Origin: Flammulina velutipes
Taxonomy: Eukaryota; Basidiomycota; Agaricomycetes; Agaricales; Physalacriaceae
Assembly: GCA_011800155.1 (NCBI GenBank)
Contig: CM022369.1
Coordinates: forward strand, 1,612,001-1,676,000
Direction: 5' to 3'
DNA length: 64,000 nt
This document shows positions 23,628 through 36,114 of the stretch, one piece after another. A program made the position numbers and the translations under genes. Each line of letters begins with the position of its first letter. Within the stretch, counting starts at the first letter, position 1. The notes beneath the pieces are model-generated. The model was given only the letters and a program-made list of their open reading frames with translations, was not told where the DNA came from and searched no databases.

Positions 23628-24578
23628 CCTATATGACTTGAAACACTCTTTTTATTTTCTGTACGTCGTTTCCCTATGCTCCATTTTCCCAAAGTTCCAA
23701 ACTTATTCGCTTATTCAGATGGCCTCGCAGCCAACCTATGCAGCGCTTCCTGCGCCTTTCGACTGAATTTCGTATCGTACCGCCTTGTTGGCCCAGCGAC
23801 GAACGGAATCTCGAATTGTTTATCCTTAATCCACGTAGTGTCTAAATATCTAACCTATTTCTTACTCTATAGTGGGTTTGGAACCCGTCTTTCTTTTTTA
23901 CTCACCTCTCTGTCTCTTTGTCACAAGTCTAAGCCCGTCTTGTGTTTTTTTTCCACTGCTCGTAATAATCAATGTTTTTTTTTCCTTATCGTTAAGCAAT
24001 AAACGCATAGCGTCCAAGATCAAGTCAACTCTGGAAGACAGTTAGACAGCTAGATAGCCTCACGTCAGTTTCTGTGGACACGAGTATTTCGCGCGCCCAA
24101 GGGTAGGACGGTACTCCTGTGAAGAGTACACTTTGAATAGTGACCCGTTGAAACATACATTGTGTGATGTTTGAGACCGCATGTCATCGCTAAGTGGAGA
24201 GTGCCAGCACCACAGGCCTTTGGGTATCTCCTCAGGAGAGATTCACTAAAAGGGTAGCCAATTGTGGTTGGAGACTGGACAGAAACGGAGATAGGTGTGT
24301 GCGCGGAGGACCGGAGTTGTGAAGGATCCCATTGAGTTACATGGGCATTGGGTTACAGTCTGTCAGTTGTGATGCCCGCGTATTGAGACTTTGGCGAGGT
24401 ATACGTGTGGCATCGATGATCGTTGTGGCGCCAGATCGAATGCTCAAGTCATAGAAGAGTTTGGCGCCTCTTACACTGTTTAACCGGAAGTATGTGATGT
24501 TTCGTTTTTGAATTGACTGGCATTAGGAAGGTGATAATAATATCCACGTAGATAGCAAGAGTGAACGAAGACAAGGGA
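23628..24578. other. Long convergent intergenic region
   Basis: About 950 bp between the stops of the C2H2 gene (+) and the mL60 gene (-). It contains T-rich tracts near 23640-23990, as in 3' UTRs. No protein or RNA gene is recognisable. Confidence 0.45.
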
Positions 24579-25048
24579 TTAAAATCCTGTGGGATTTGTC
24601 CTATTGGTTGTCTGAATATGGTGTTATGAACAGAGTTAAAAACATGGGCGGAGGACACGCACTCTTGTCCATTTCGGTATCTTGTGAATACCCTTCCTAT
24701 AACCTCTGACATGGGGTGAGAACGTTGTATATTTATCGCGAGGATGCATCTCGTGCTCTTTCGGAAGTTCGAGGGCTTTGTCCTGTACAGAAATGGTTAG
24801 TGTACTATCACGAACGCAGACGGTGGACTTACGAGAGCTTCGCATTGCATGCCACTTGCTCGGACTGCTTCAATGACTGCGTCGACTTTCTTTAGCCTTG
24901 ACCGTGCATTGGCTTTTCTAGTGGTAGAAAGCCTCCATGGAATTTTCCTAGGCAAGAGTTAGGACAGAAGATGTGAAAATAGCAGCGAAGCGACGTACCA
25001 GAGCAGACCGCCCATGTTGACGTGCGTCGGTCTAAAAGCACCAAACAT
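24579..25048 (-). CDS. MRPL31: Mitochondrial large-ribosomal-subunit protein mL60 (MRPL31)
   Basis: Small mitoribosomal protein of about 105 residues, encoded in four short exons on the minus strand. ATG 25048 gives MFGAFRPTHVNMGGLLW, then after an intron KIPWRLSTTRKANARSRLKK, then VDAVIEAVRASGMQCEAL, intron, DKALELPKEHEMHPRDKYT, GYRKGIHKIPKWTR, intron, and a short end reading TTNRTNPTGF. The motif order KIPWR, KAN, PKEHEM.PRDKYT, KG.HK.PKWTR is characteristic of fungal mL60. Acts in the mitochondrial ribosome. Because each exon is short it is easily missed. Divergent from SF3A1 with 81 bp between the starts. Confidence 0.9.
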
Positions 25049-25129
25049 GGAGGAAGAGGAGAATGATCGTGAGAACTTTGCGCCTCTGTCACTCTTACCG
25101 CGACTTTGACCAGCGACGCGTTCATCACA

Positions 25130-27756
25130 ATGAGCGTCCTCGTAGAGCAAGCCGTTAACGGGCATCTAAATGGAAATGTCGACTATGCGATGGGTGGAAT
25201 CCCTGCTGCCCCCTCAGCTCGGTTTACCAGCGGTATTATTCTGCCTCCCCCAGAAATCAAATGTGTGTTCATCTGTCATTTGTTCCCCCAGTGCATTATT
25301 GACACATTGCATAGCCGTCATCGACAGAACAGCTGTATTTGTCGCCAGGTCAGCCAACCCGCCTCAGTTCGAGGACAAAATTCGTGAAGGCCATCGCTCC
25401 GATCCCAAATTCTCCTTCCTAAACCCCGCCGACCCGTACCATGCTTATTACCGAGACAAGATGGACAAGGTCTTTCAAGGCGACATGGTGGACGAAGCAA
25501 CCGCTGACAAGGCGGTACAAGACAATGGCGAACCACTTGCTGCCGCAGTTGACATTGGCCTCGAACCTCCCGCCTCTGTCTTTATCATGGACTTTCCCAA
25601 TATCTCAGCTGTTGACCTGTGAGTTGACCTTTGAGTCATAGATCACGCGCGCTAAACGTTCTTAGCGACACCATGAAACTAACAGCTCTATTCACCGCCC
25701 GCCAAGGTCGTAACTTTTTACATACACTGTCTTCGCGAGAGGCCAGAAACTACCAATTCGAATTCCTCCAGCCATCTCACTCACTCTTCGGCTACTTTAA
25801 TCGGTTGGTGGAGCAGTACACCAGAGTCTTATATCCTGACAAGGAGATGCTGGAACAGCTCAAAAACCAGACTCGTGAGGAGTCGCGTTGGACGACTTTG
25901 GAAATAGCTAGGCGACATGCAAAGTGGGAGAAGAGCAAACGGGAGAAGGAGAAGAAACGACATGACGACCAAGAGGCGGAACGCTGTAAGCACAGGCCAT
26001 TTTGAATGTTGACTCAACGACTAACTGCTCCCATCCAGTGGCGTTTGCTGAGATTGATTGGCACGACTATGCTATTGTTCAAACTATTGAGTTCACTGCT
26101 GTTGACGCGACGTCAGAGCTTCCTCCACCTATGAGCGTCCAAGAGGTCGAGAACATGACTTTGGCGCAGAAGAGGATGGCAGCAATGATAATGGAGAATA
26201 CCGCGGAGGATATTGAGGCGCATAGAAGCCGTCAAGCTGCTGCAGAAGCCGAGGCTGCCGCCGCGGTAGGCAACACAGGTGTCTCTAACGCGGTAGACGA
26301 GGATGCTGCGATGGACGAAAGTGACGATGAGGGTGCTGCAGAAGAGAAGCGAAAGAAAGAAGAAGAGCAGCGACGCAAGGATATCGAAAGGGCCAAAGCC
26401 ATGTCCGCTACTCCTTCTCAAGGTTCAGGTCCTATGAAGATCCGGAACGACTATGTTCCCAAATGTGAGTACAACGATCCCTCTTTACCGCATTTCTAAT
26501 ACTGACTTATTGGCAGTGGGTGCAAAGAACGCAAAGGCGAACATGACAACATGTTCTATTTGTGGCCAACAAATTGCTGTCGACGAATTACAAGAACACA
26601 TGCGTATTGAGCTACTCAATCCCAAGTGGAAGGAACAGCGAGACACGATGGAGGCGCGCAAAGCCCAAGCATCAGAGCTACAAAGCGGTGCAAATGTTGT
26701 TTCCTCGCTCAAAAACCTCGCTCGCACCAGAGTGGACATCTTCGGTGCTGAAGTCGATGAAGAACGCCGCAAGAGAGAAGAGGAAGAGGAGAAGGAGCGA
26801 AGAAAAGAACGAGAGAAAGCTGTTTGGGACGGTCACACTGCTTCAAAGGCCAATACTTTGGACAAATATTCAACCAACGTCAACTTCGATGAGCAAATTG
26901 CTGCTATTCATCGTGCCAAGGGCTTGGGACCGTAAGTTTTTCTGGCTCGCTCTTATATCTGTTCTAATCTCTCTATTCTAGGCAAGATTCCAACGCTATC
27001 GGCCCAGGTATCGGACCTGCTGCCGTTCCCTCCGCTTTTACCTCGTTGCCTCCTGCACCCTCATCTCTTCCCGCCGTTCCTCGAGCAGCTAGCTCCAATC
27101 CCTCTTTCTCTGCAGCAACCATATCATCAGGGCCTCAACCTGCCTCCGCCTACCAACCTCCGCCTGTTATGCTGCCACCACTTCATTATCAAGGCATGGA
27201 CGCCGCACAACCATTTGGCTATCAACCACCACCTGCCACAATCCACCCCACAAGGATGGCAGCGTTGGCAGCTGCGAATAATAGCTTGGCTGGCAATGTG
27301 CGTTCCGCAGACGAAATGGAGGGCGGTGCACCCGTCGATGATATACCGCCAGCCAAGCGTCAGAAGATTATGAAGGCACCTGGCACCCAGATCTATTCTG
27401 AGGACGACTGGATTAGCATGCACCCTGTGAGTTACATACATTCACGGAGGGTTCAATGAACTAATATCTCTTCGTAGGCTCCTATATCTCTCAGAGTTCA
27501 ACTTCCGGATGACAAGACCAAGCCAGAGTGGAAATTGGATGGTACAACCGTCACGATTCCAGACCTTGCACTTAATCTGTTGGTTTCAACACTTCGGGAG
27601 CGTATTGTGCAGCATACAGGGATCAGCGTCCCAGTTTCGAGGATTCGGTTATCATATGCTGGTAAGATGTTGACAAACCAGAGCTCTATAGCTTTGTACA
27701 ACATTGAGGATGAGGACGTGCTGGTGTTGAGCGTGAGCCCTGCTCGTAAAAAGTAG
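25130..27756 (+). CDS. SF3A1: SF3A1 (Prp21-like) U2 snRNP splicing factor subunit
   Basis: SF3a subunit 1 helps U2 snRNP bind the branch site. ATG 25130 gives MSVLVEQAVNGHLNGN. Two SURP modules follow: residues about 45-95 (IDRTAVFVARSANPPQFEDK, FLNPADPYHAYYRDKM) and about 150-205 (LTALFTARQGRNFLHTLSSR, HSLFGYFNRLVEQYTRVL). The middle has the Prp21 core (FAEIDWHDYAIVQTIEF) and long Glu/Lys/Arg stretches. The extreme C-terminus is ubiquitin-like (VSTLRERIVQHTGISVP, RLSYAGKMLTNQSSIALYNI), as in SF3A1. Introns with GT/AG ends lie near 25262-25315, 25621-25665, 25987-26038, 26465-26517, 26933-26982 and 27427-27478. Confidence 0.95.
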
Positions 27757-27883
27757 TTATTTGTTTTGTAACCTTTTCCTATGTATTATGGCACATTTTT
27801 CTTGCTCACAGACGAATTGGGAACAGACAAGACAATGAGCCATTGTGATGCGAAGTTCAAACTCGGCTTGTACTCTCACAATC

Positions 27884-29006
27884 ATGGACATCAATGATTT
27901 TCACCCTCCCGATGACCATACAACGCGTTTCTTCATCTGGCACGAATGGATACAGGTCCGTAATTGTCGTAACCATCACCAAGTTCAAGTTCAACTCGTC
28001 TAGTAGGCCAATGGACAGTTAACTGCTGAAAACGTCTTCGAATACTTCACATACTCTCAATTCTATGACAAGCAAAGCAATAATCAAGTCTTACGAATGC
28101 AGACCATGCACACTGGCATTCCTCTTGTCAACGAGGCTGAAGAACTCAAGTGAGTCGGTCGATGCGAATTAGGATGTCATTGACACTGGACGGTAGACGA
28201 TTCGTTGGCATTGAATTTGCAGTAGTCCGTGCTGAACCTCCATCCTTCTTCATCATACACAAACGAGAAAGACTTTCTCCGGAACAAGGTGCGTTGCTGA
28301 TTGTGCGCCTATTCCATCCTGACATCTATATAATTAGTTGTACCTCTGGCTGTCTACTTTGTGTCTGAAAACCGAATCTTCCAATCTCCGGACCTCTACA
28401 CTCTCGTGTCCAGCCGGCTCGTGAGTCCCATCTTGTCCAATTGAAGTCTTTCTAACCAGTTCATATTTAGCTTGCATCCCTCCGCTCAGTTCAATCATCA
28501 TTAGATACCATACGCGCTAGTCGACCTGATTATACCCCTCGGACAGGCTACGCATGGCCCGTCACCATGTCTGAGCTCTCCGACGCTTCGTCCACAAACA
28601 AACCCGAAGAAACACCAGACGCAGAGATGAAAGACAGTACTTTCCAAGGCCAGAACAAGGTACAAAGGCAGAAGAACAATACACTCATGTTCAACGCAAT
28701 GCGAGCAACCGCGGTACACACACAATCGCAATTTTCAACAGCAGCATTTGCCACTATGGCGAGCAGCATTACGCCTGTAGAACCCCAGGAGTCTGTGCCG
28801 CCTCCACCGCCACAACCTGGTTCAAGAGGACCAGATACGCCTGCTGCTGGACCAATCCAGGCCGCAACACCTAAACCGCCTCCTCCCAGGGAACCTGGTC
28901 CCCCCGGCGGCGGGAAGAAGAAACGCAAGCGTATGTCGTCTCGCTCTTACTTATACGCTCCTTTGACCTGACTTGCTTTGAAGGTACGCTGGCGCCAGCA
29001 CCATAG
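27884..29006 (+). CDS. MED6: Mediator complex subunit 6
   Basis: MED6 is a head-module subunit of Mediator in RNA polymerase II transcription. ATG 27884 gives MDINDFHPPDDHTTRFFIWH, then ENVFEYFTYSQFYDKQSNNQ, LRMQTMHTG and FVGIEFAVVRAEPPSFFIIH, the diagnostic MED6 block. After a short intron comes VPLAVYFVSENRIFQSPDLY. The C-terminal part is Gln/Pro-rich and ends KKKRKRTLAPAP after the last intron at about 28931-28983. About five introns are needed. The end is TAG at 29004-29006, 90 bp from the convergent AP-3 sigma stop. Confidence 0.94.
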
Positions 29007-29096
29007 AAAGCATCTTCACAATTGGACTGGGACTGATCAGACATTCACTTCTTGTATTACAGTTGTGAAGACACTCTCCAATAATGTAATCGATAT

Positions 29097-29877
29097 TCAT
29101 CTTGACCCACCCGTAAATCTTCCAAACCATTCCAGAGGTGTTTTGGGTCCCCGGGAGGAGAGTCCACTGCCGACGCCTAGTGACAGCGGGTTGGCTGACG
29201 CAAACGAGTCTCGTCTTGCCTTGGATGCCTTTTGCACTGTGGTAGATTGTCGATAATATGGGAGACGGTCAGAGAAGCCAACGCACCCGCAATATCTATC
29301 TCGTCAACGTTTGTCTCAACAACCAATCCACCTTGTATGACTTCCGATAGAATATGATGAGCCTGCAATAAGTTGAGGACTGAGCGAAGAGGAATGCATT
29401 TGTATGTACTTCGTCGAAATGGAATACAAGATCCAGCTCGCAAACGTTCTCAAATGTTCGATCTAATGATTCCACAAATACCTGTGGCCTAGGTCAGTGA
29501 TGTGCCGGGGTCAAAATGCACAGCAAGTTGCTCACCTGAATCAGATCCAGTATCCCCAACTCGCTTTCTGCGCCGTCGACAACGAACACAAAGTAAAGTG
29601 TCGCGTAACTCCGGTAAACGACCCGCCATCGTTCGTCCTGCTCATCCTGTGGTCCAAGGAAGGCTTCCAATTCTGGGGCATCGAGGAAATTGCATAGTCC
29701 AGAGGGCCGGTGGCATACGAGGCTGAATATCTTTTGAACTACGCTGTCGGAGGATTGCTGTAGCGGCGTATAGAACTTGGTAAGCCTTGGGACACCGGAC
29801 GTGTTGACTGGTTCATGTCAGCGCTATATTTTCCGAAGAAATATAGGAATCGCACATATTAGAACAGCGTGGATCAT
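29097..29877 (-). CDS. APS3: AP-3 adaptor complex sigma subunit
   Basis: Small adaptin of the AP-3 coat, which sorts cargo to the vacuole. ATG 29877 starts MIHAVLI, and after an intron FNTSGVPRLTKFYTPLQQ. Then come WRVVYRSYATLYFVFVVDG, ESELGILDLIQ, intron, VFVESLDRTFENVCELDLVF, HFDE, intron, AHHILSEVIQGGLVVETNVD. The last exon reads VQKASKARRDSFASANPLSL and ends EWFGRFTGGSR at 29097. HHIL.E.IQGG.V.ETN and the C-terminal extension with NPLS distinguish AP-3 sigma from AP-1/AP-2. Four introns. No single long open frame covers it, so it can be missed by ORF scans. Confidence 0.92.
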
Positions 29878-29983
29878 TGTAGAGTGTTGGGAATCACCGA
29901 CATGGACGTTTGTGGCAAGAGGGCCGATGACGCATAGTTGCAGGTACAAATACACTTTCAAATAATGTCCTACTTATACATGA

Positions 29984-32933
29984 CTACGAATCATCGCGAG
30001 GAAGGTTCCAGCCAGGCTGCAGACGGCCTGCGAGATTACCTACAGGACCCGACAACCCGCCTTGACTCTTGAAACTCTCCAAAAAGTTCTTGATCAAGTT
30101 ATAGTCCATGGGCTCCTCCCCTTCTTCCCTTTCTTCAAGTGCAGCCTTCAACTCTGCCTCCATCTCTGCGTCGACATCCTCAAATTCTTCGGCCTCTGGT
30201 ACCTCAGTGGCCTTTCCCTTTCCTTTCCCTTTGTCTACTGGAGCAGCGGGCACCGGTTGTGATTTTGACGAACGGTTGCGAGCTAATTCGGCGTCCATTG
30301 CTTTCATTACAGCTTCAAACGAATCAAGATTCGGGTTGACATTGGGTCGAGGGCCTGTTTCTGGAGCGCGATGAATAGGTTCATTGGCACTTGGGTCGTC
30401 GACCTTGGCCCCCGTAGAGGTCTTAATATGTTTCGGCACAAATGCTACACGGTTGTGTCAGGAAGAACAGATCAAAAAGAAAGTCAGAGGCTCACCTCCT
30501 CGTTCCTTCCTGTCTTTGATCATTTGAGACCAATGTTCGTCACTGATTCCGAGAGCTTGACGCGAAAACTCGAGGAATTCCTCTTGTTCCTCCTCCATAT
30601 CGACTTCCACATCACCAACAACTTGAGGCTGATCTTCCTCATCCTCAGAGTCTACCTCGTTATCCTCTTCGTCCGTCTCATCATCTGAATCCACACCATC
30701 GTACCTATCCCGTGTGATGATAGGTTGCCTTAACGGCTTCGCTTTGACTTCTTCCTTGGGAATTTCCTCCTCCTCCTCTGGAGGCGCTTCGGTGTCCATT
30801 TTGACATCTTGCGACTCTTTCGACGGACCCACTCGCTGAGACTTGTGGAATGTAGCTGGCATTTGACCATATTCTCCTGGATCTAGCTGTGGGACAAGTC
30901 GATCCATGTCCTTTCGACGCTTTTCAGGATCCTCTTCGAGATCAAAATCGGACTCTGATTCATTGCCGTCGCTGAACTCTTCTTCTGAAAATCCTTCACT
31001 ACAGGACATCAGTACTCGACACAGTCATACGACTTGGGAAACGTACTCTTCGAAACGTGCACCGTCAACGTCCCCTTCACCTTCAACGAAACTTTCTACT
31101 TTGGAGGCGAATTCTTTCAAACGTTCGGCTTGGTCAAACGCAAGGCGCTCTTCTGCCTTTTCTGGCGAATCATCGACATCCATATCATTGCCTGGATCGC
31201 GAGTGGCACGTCCCGTCGATTGCTGCAACAAGTCATCGAAATCTTCCGCGTTGAGGTTCAGCCAGCTATCATCATCTTCATCCCCTTTGACATACAGTGG
31301 CGAGTCGGGCGCTTGAGCAACCGCAGTGTTCACAGCAGTTGCGAAAGATTCACGAGTGTGGTCGCTGTAATAATGTCAAAGAAATCCCGTTTAAAATGAA
31401 GACTACGACGTACTCTTCTCTGCGTACGTCGATGAAGATTTCGACGGCTCTGTCCTCTAGTATTTTCCAGGTCTGCGAGCCCTCTATCTCGCTTCGAAAG
31501 TATCCTGTTGATACCAGATTCTGGATGTACTTTTGGTATTCAGGATCCCGCCGAAGTGCGTCTTTTCTTGCATCTGCCTAAGGTCAATGTCAACGAAGGC
31601 AGTAGTTTTCAAAGTGTAGACTACTTACCGCCGCCTCTCCAAGCCCTGATACCTCTGTAATACCCGCCCGAGGCTTGCTTTCTTGGAACAGAATTTCGAA
31701 ACCTACGGCCTGTAAAGTGCTGAGCACGGTTGAACAACTAGCTAAGACCAAATACTTACAAGTTTCATACCCATGTCTCGCCAACGCCGCTCCTTCGTTC
31801 CCTCGGGCTCAGTCCATCTTCCAAATATTTTTGGAGGATAGAACTTTTGCCCATTTAGTTGCGCGTATGCAGTGCGTGTCATTTGGATGGTGGACAGTAC
31901 AGATGTATCAGGAGGAAAACGAGACATCTTATGAGCAGCCTAGTATGGAGTGAGTTGAGCCGTCTAAATTGAAAAATAGACTAATTTCTACCCGCAATTG
32001 GACGGCATCTCGAGTGTAGAAGGCCTCTACAGCCCTTTGCACAAGCGCAGGTCGACGGGTGAGTGCCTTGGCAATGTCCAACGGGACATACACGTTTGTT
32101 GCGTGTACATGGCGTCGCAGAGCCTCCGGATAGCTACACAACATCTTTCATAAAACATCATTATATTGAACTGAGGTGCATACCGCTGAATCCTCTCCCA
32201 TGCAAGGTTTTCCACTCCAGCCGAGGCGCGAGTATCAACATTTTCATCGCGAACTAGATTTAGCGCGTCCTCGACTGCCAGAAACTCGGCTTCTTCGTCA
32301 ACTTGGATGTTGTCCTCGTCATCGCTGTCTTGCGGGCGGGGGACACGACGGCGACGTTTTCTAGATGGTGGAGAGACATGTGAGAGAGGTATGAGATGTA
32401 GGTTGGAATTGTAGATCCAGACCTGTTCGAGCGTGTTGGGTTGTGCGTAAGCCAGGAAAAATGAAGCGCACCCTGTTTTCTGAGTTGGACGGTGTTACCC
32501 ACGATGGCAATTCGTCTGCAGCTTCTATGAGAAGAAACTCCCCGTCCGAGTCGGATACGCTAGGATAATAAGTGTTTGTTGATAGCCAGCAGATAAATTG
32601 GAGATACCTTATAACGATATCCCACTTGGCGGAGACCTCTTTGAGAAGCCATACAGCACACCATTCATCATCTACACAGTCCCCGACTCGCATTCTTCCT
32701 TCCAGCATCCATTCCCCGTCAATATCTTCGTTGGCGACGACCTTGAGCTCGAAAGGATCGCGATGCCATAGAAATTCCGGGATCAATAGCGAATCGACAA
32801 AGGATTGAATGCAAGTCGCGAGAGTCGTCACAGAGGTCCGGTCGGCAAGTGATGTCTGCGGATAGAGCGCATATTGTAAAGTATCCTCAGAGATGTTTGG
32901 GGGCCGGTTGAAAATATCCAGCGTCGAAGACAT
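29984..32933 (-). CDS. Ecdysoneless/SGT1 (ECD) family protein
   Basis: ECD proteins link splicing, R2TP chaperones and cell-cycle control; fission yeast and fungal members are called Sgt1. ATG 32933 gives MSSTLDIFNRPPNISEDTLQ. The ECD core includes FVDSLLIPEFLWHRDPFELK, DGEWMLEGRMRVGDCVDDEW, a VWLLKEVSAKWDIVI strand, HATNVYVPLDIAKALTRRPA, AVEAFYTRDAVQLR, RTAYAQLNGQKFYPPKIFGRW. The C-terminal half is acidic and low complexity (Asp/Glu runs, 30.5-31.3 kb) and ends GNLAGRLQPGWNLPRD. About eight short introns. The total product is near 780 residues. Divergent from V-ATPase F, 62 bp apart. Confidence 0.88.
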
Positions 32934-32995
32934 TGGAATCAAGTCAAGCAGGTGTGTTGCCTTTTTGGGATCTGCTACTCTCACCTTTCGACGGC

Positions 32996-33553
32996 GATGG
33001 CGACAACATTCAAGGACCGCAATCTTCTTGCGGTAATTGGAGACGAAGTACCCATGTTCTTCACCCTACGAGATCTATTCTAACCTTCATCAGGACTCAA
33101 TTACTGGCCTACTCCTAGCTGGAATTGGACACATCAACGACAAGCAGAAGAAGAATTTCTTGGTCGTCGACGCCAGTGCGTGGTACCACCTTGCTATAGT
33201 GTGGATCTGTTGACTTATACATGTTCAGAAACCCAAGTATCGACTATCGAGGCCGCCTTCCAAGAGTTCACCGAACGCAAGGATATTGCCATCCTATTAA
33301 TCAATCAACATGTGCGCTCTCCTCCGCGGTCAAGTCTCTCTATCTTACATTTGCTTGTAGATCGCGGAGAAGATACGTCCAACTGTAGACAAATACCAAC
33401 AGGCATTCCCTGCCCTACTGGAGATTCCTTCCAAAGATCATCCCTACGGTACTTGCACTTTGCCCAACTCTCTTATGCGATCTTCCAATGCCCATCTCAG
33501 ATCCCTCCAAGGACTCCGTCCTGAAGCGCGTCCAGAAACTCTTTGGAGAGTAG
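32996..33553 (+). CDS. VMA7: V-type proton ATPase subunit F
   Basis: Subunit F sits in the central stalk of the V1 sector of the vacuolar proton pump. Small protein of about 120 residues in five exons: [16 protein letters not shown], intron 33048-33093, [27 protein letters not shown], intron, [27 protein letters not shown], intron, [29 protein letters not shown], intron, [17 protein letters not shown]. Every joint falls at GT/AG and restores the conserved family sequence. Ends at TAG 33551-33553, 75 bp before the convergent TIM21 stop. Confidence 0.96.
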
Positions 33554-33628
33554 AATTACTCATCTTATCAAGGACTAAGCAAGAGTGGACTGTAATATAT
33601 GAACGATACTTAATGATACAATGGCACT

Positions 33629-34910
33629 TCAGGCTGATACTGTCGACTGTGGCATCATACCTTTCTCTCGATACCACCGAGGAGCCGCTTGCTCATCTTG
33701 CACACCTTTTGCACGCTCTACCCACACTCGGTAACGGCGAGGATCGTGGGTCCCTAACGAGGCCTCAGTTATTGGGTAGTCAGACGAACAGATGAACTCA
33801 CCCGGAATGTCGACGAAGAGATAATTGAAGACATATTTTCCTTCCTCGTTCTGCGCATTTTCAGTATGACCGCGAACAATGAAAGCGGATGGCCTACCAT
33901 GATTAGCATAGCGTGGACCTCTCCGTCAGTGAACACTGCCCCAGGTTGTGGTGTCACTGCGCTAGTTGCCCGCCGTAGAGAAGAGAATATGCCAGCAATC
34001 TGCCAGCCTTGGCTTCTCTTTTCATCGCTCGATGTTTCCTCCGAGCTTGTAGAGGGCACTGGCGGGGGTAAAGGTGCCCCAATAAGATATCTGAATAATG
34101 ATCTCGAGCGCTCCTTGAGATTGTGGGTCTGCAACTTGAGCCAGTGGGATACGCTATCCACATTCATTTCGGGCAAGCCATCAACAGCGTTCTGAATCCA
34201 CGAGTCGGACGAACGCGCAGCTGCAGGATGTCGTCCTTGGACGTAAAAGTTCAAGAACATATGAGAACGACCGCTAGCATCGACAACGACCTCTGAAGCA
34301 ATTTGATGGCTGCCCATACGGGATCGAGGTCGGTCGACAGACGGTGGGGTGTTATAGAAAATGAGCGGGCCGTGGAGGTATTTTGCAACCTAAACAATGT
34401 CAAGATTGCAAGGTAGCATAGAGTAAAACGCACCTGTGAAGACTTGCGTATCCGCTCACACGCTTCCTCGTGAAGAACGGTTGGGGAATTGGAAGACACA
34501 AGTTCAGTGGTAAGAACATATAAGAGGACAGCAGAAAGCCCAGCTCCGAGTAGTACGACAGCAAAATTTGAGGTGCGGGCCGTCGCTCGCTTGACTTGGA
34601 TACGTTCAGTGAGTTGCAGAGGAATGAGATTCTAGTAATGCGCACCTTTGCCGCCGCCGCTAAGTTCAGACCATTTTTTAGGATTTTCGCCACGGAATGC
34701 TGGAGCAGCACCTAGCGGAAATGGACCTGCACGATACGGACCTTTCGACCTTTTCGTGTCCAAAGACTGGGAAAGAGATTCTGAATCACGGTGTGTCGCG
34801 TAGAATCTCCAGTCGCGTTTTGATAATAGTCGCAATTTCCCAGTTAATATGCTGGACGACTGTCGAAATGCGTTCGTCCGACAGGACCAGATATAGGTAG
34901 GGAGACTCAT
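33629..34910 (-). CDS. TIM21: TIM21, mitochondrial inner-membrane presequence translocase subunit
   Basis: Tim21 links the TIM23 translocase with TOM and respiratory complexes. ATG 34910 gives a basic, presequence-like N-terminus ([20 protein letters not shown], then [14 protein letters not shown]). After the first intron a membrane segment follows: [20 protein letters not shown], then the intermembrane domain with [35 protein letters not shown] and [29 protein letters not shown]. The C-terminus ends [10 protein letters not shown] at 33629. An unusual insertion of about 70 residues (polar, Ser/Pro-rich) sits between the FYVQGR and [12 protein letters not shown] parts. A MITE ends 18 bp upstream of the start codon. 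Confidence 0.85.
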
Positions 34911-34928
34911 AGTGAGTGAAGGACAATA

Positions 34929-34969
34929 GTGCTCCTCAATTCTTAGTTTATTGTGCTCAGTTTATTTGG
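34929..34969 (+). repeat. Left terminal inverted repeat of the MITE
   Basis: Pairs with 35257-35297 on the opposite strand: 25 identical bases, three substitutions (TGC against CAT), 13 identical bases. Confidence 0.88.
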
Positions 34970-35256
34970 TCCAGCTCGGACCGTGTGATGCGAATCAGCG
35001 GAGCTCAAAATCGCACTAAAAGCCAGTTTAAAATCCTCCAACGCTGCGCCGGCATATGAAGCAAAGGAACAATGATATTCATTGATCAAAGTAGATATAA
35101 CTACTCAGAGACCCTGCCTACGAGCCCTCGAACTTGAACGGGGCGAAACGATGAACTTTGGAATTTCCTTCTCAACGACGCCGCCACGGCCCCGAAAAGG
35201 CCTGGAACAGGCGCTCGGAGACTGCCATGAGAGTTTGGATGTCCGCCATCAGCGAG

Positions 35257-35297
35257 CCAAATAAACTGAATGCAATAAACTAAGAATTGAGGAGCAC
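35257..35297 (-). repeat. Right terminal inverted repeat of the MITE
   Basis: Reverse-complement partner of 34929-34969, followed directly by TA at 35298-35299. Confidence 0.88.
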
Positions 35298-35550
35298 TAA
35301 TATGCAGAGAGAGTCAAAGGTCAAGCGGAGATCTTGCAAAACATATGCAAACACCCGCCGTTTTCTATTTTTACAACGAACAAAGCGGCGCACTCATTCT
35401 TACGGCGTATACGTTAACGCAGAACTGTCTGCAAGAGTCATTGTGCATTGGCTAGGATGGTACACTAGAACACCACAGGGCGATACATCCATAAAAATAC
35501 AAGTCGATGAGAGAGGAGAAACAGGGATTAGTAGCCACTCATGGCAGCAT

Positions 35551-36114
<564 letters not shown>

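Larger units (their letters stand above)
34929..35297. mobile_element. 369-bp MITE with 41-bp terminal inverted repeats and TA target duplication
   Basis: The left end (34929 onward) begins GTGCTCCTCAATTCTTAGTT. The reverse complement of the right end (down from 35297) is identical for 25 bp, has 3 mismatches, then agrees for another 13 bp (TCAGTTTATTTGG), giving a 41-bp TIR with 38 matches. Both ends are flanked by TA (34927-34928 and 35298-35299), a TA duplication typical of Tc1/mariner-type elements. No transposase-like frame exists inside, so it is a non-autonomous element. The internal part contains only short open frames. It lies between TIM21 and histone H3. Confidence 0.88.

Noticed and set aside
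34929..35297. A structured non-coding RNA formed by the long inverted repeat
   Set aside because: Flanking TA duplications and sequence ends fit a MITE better; nothing suggests transcription as an RNA gene.
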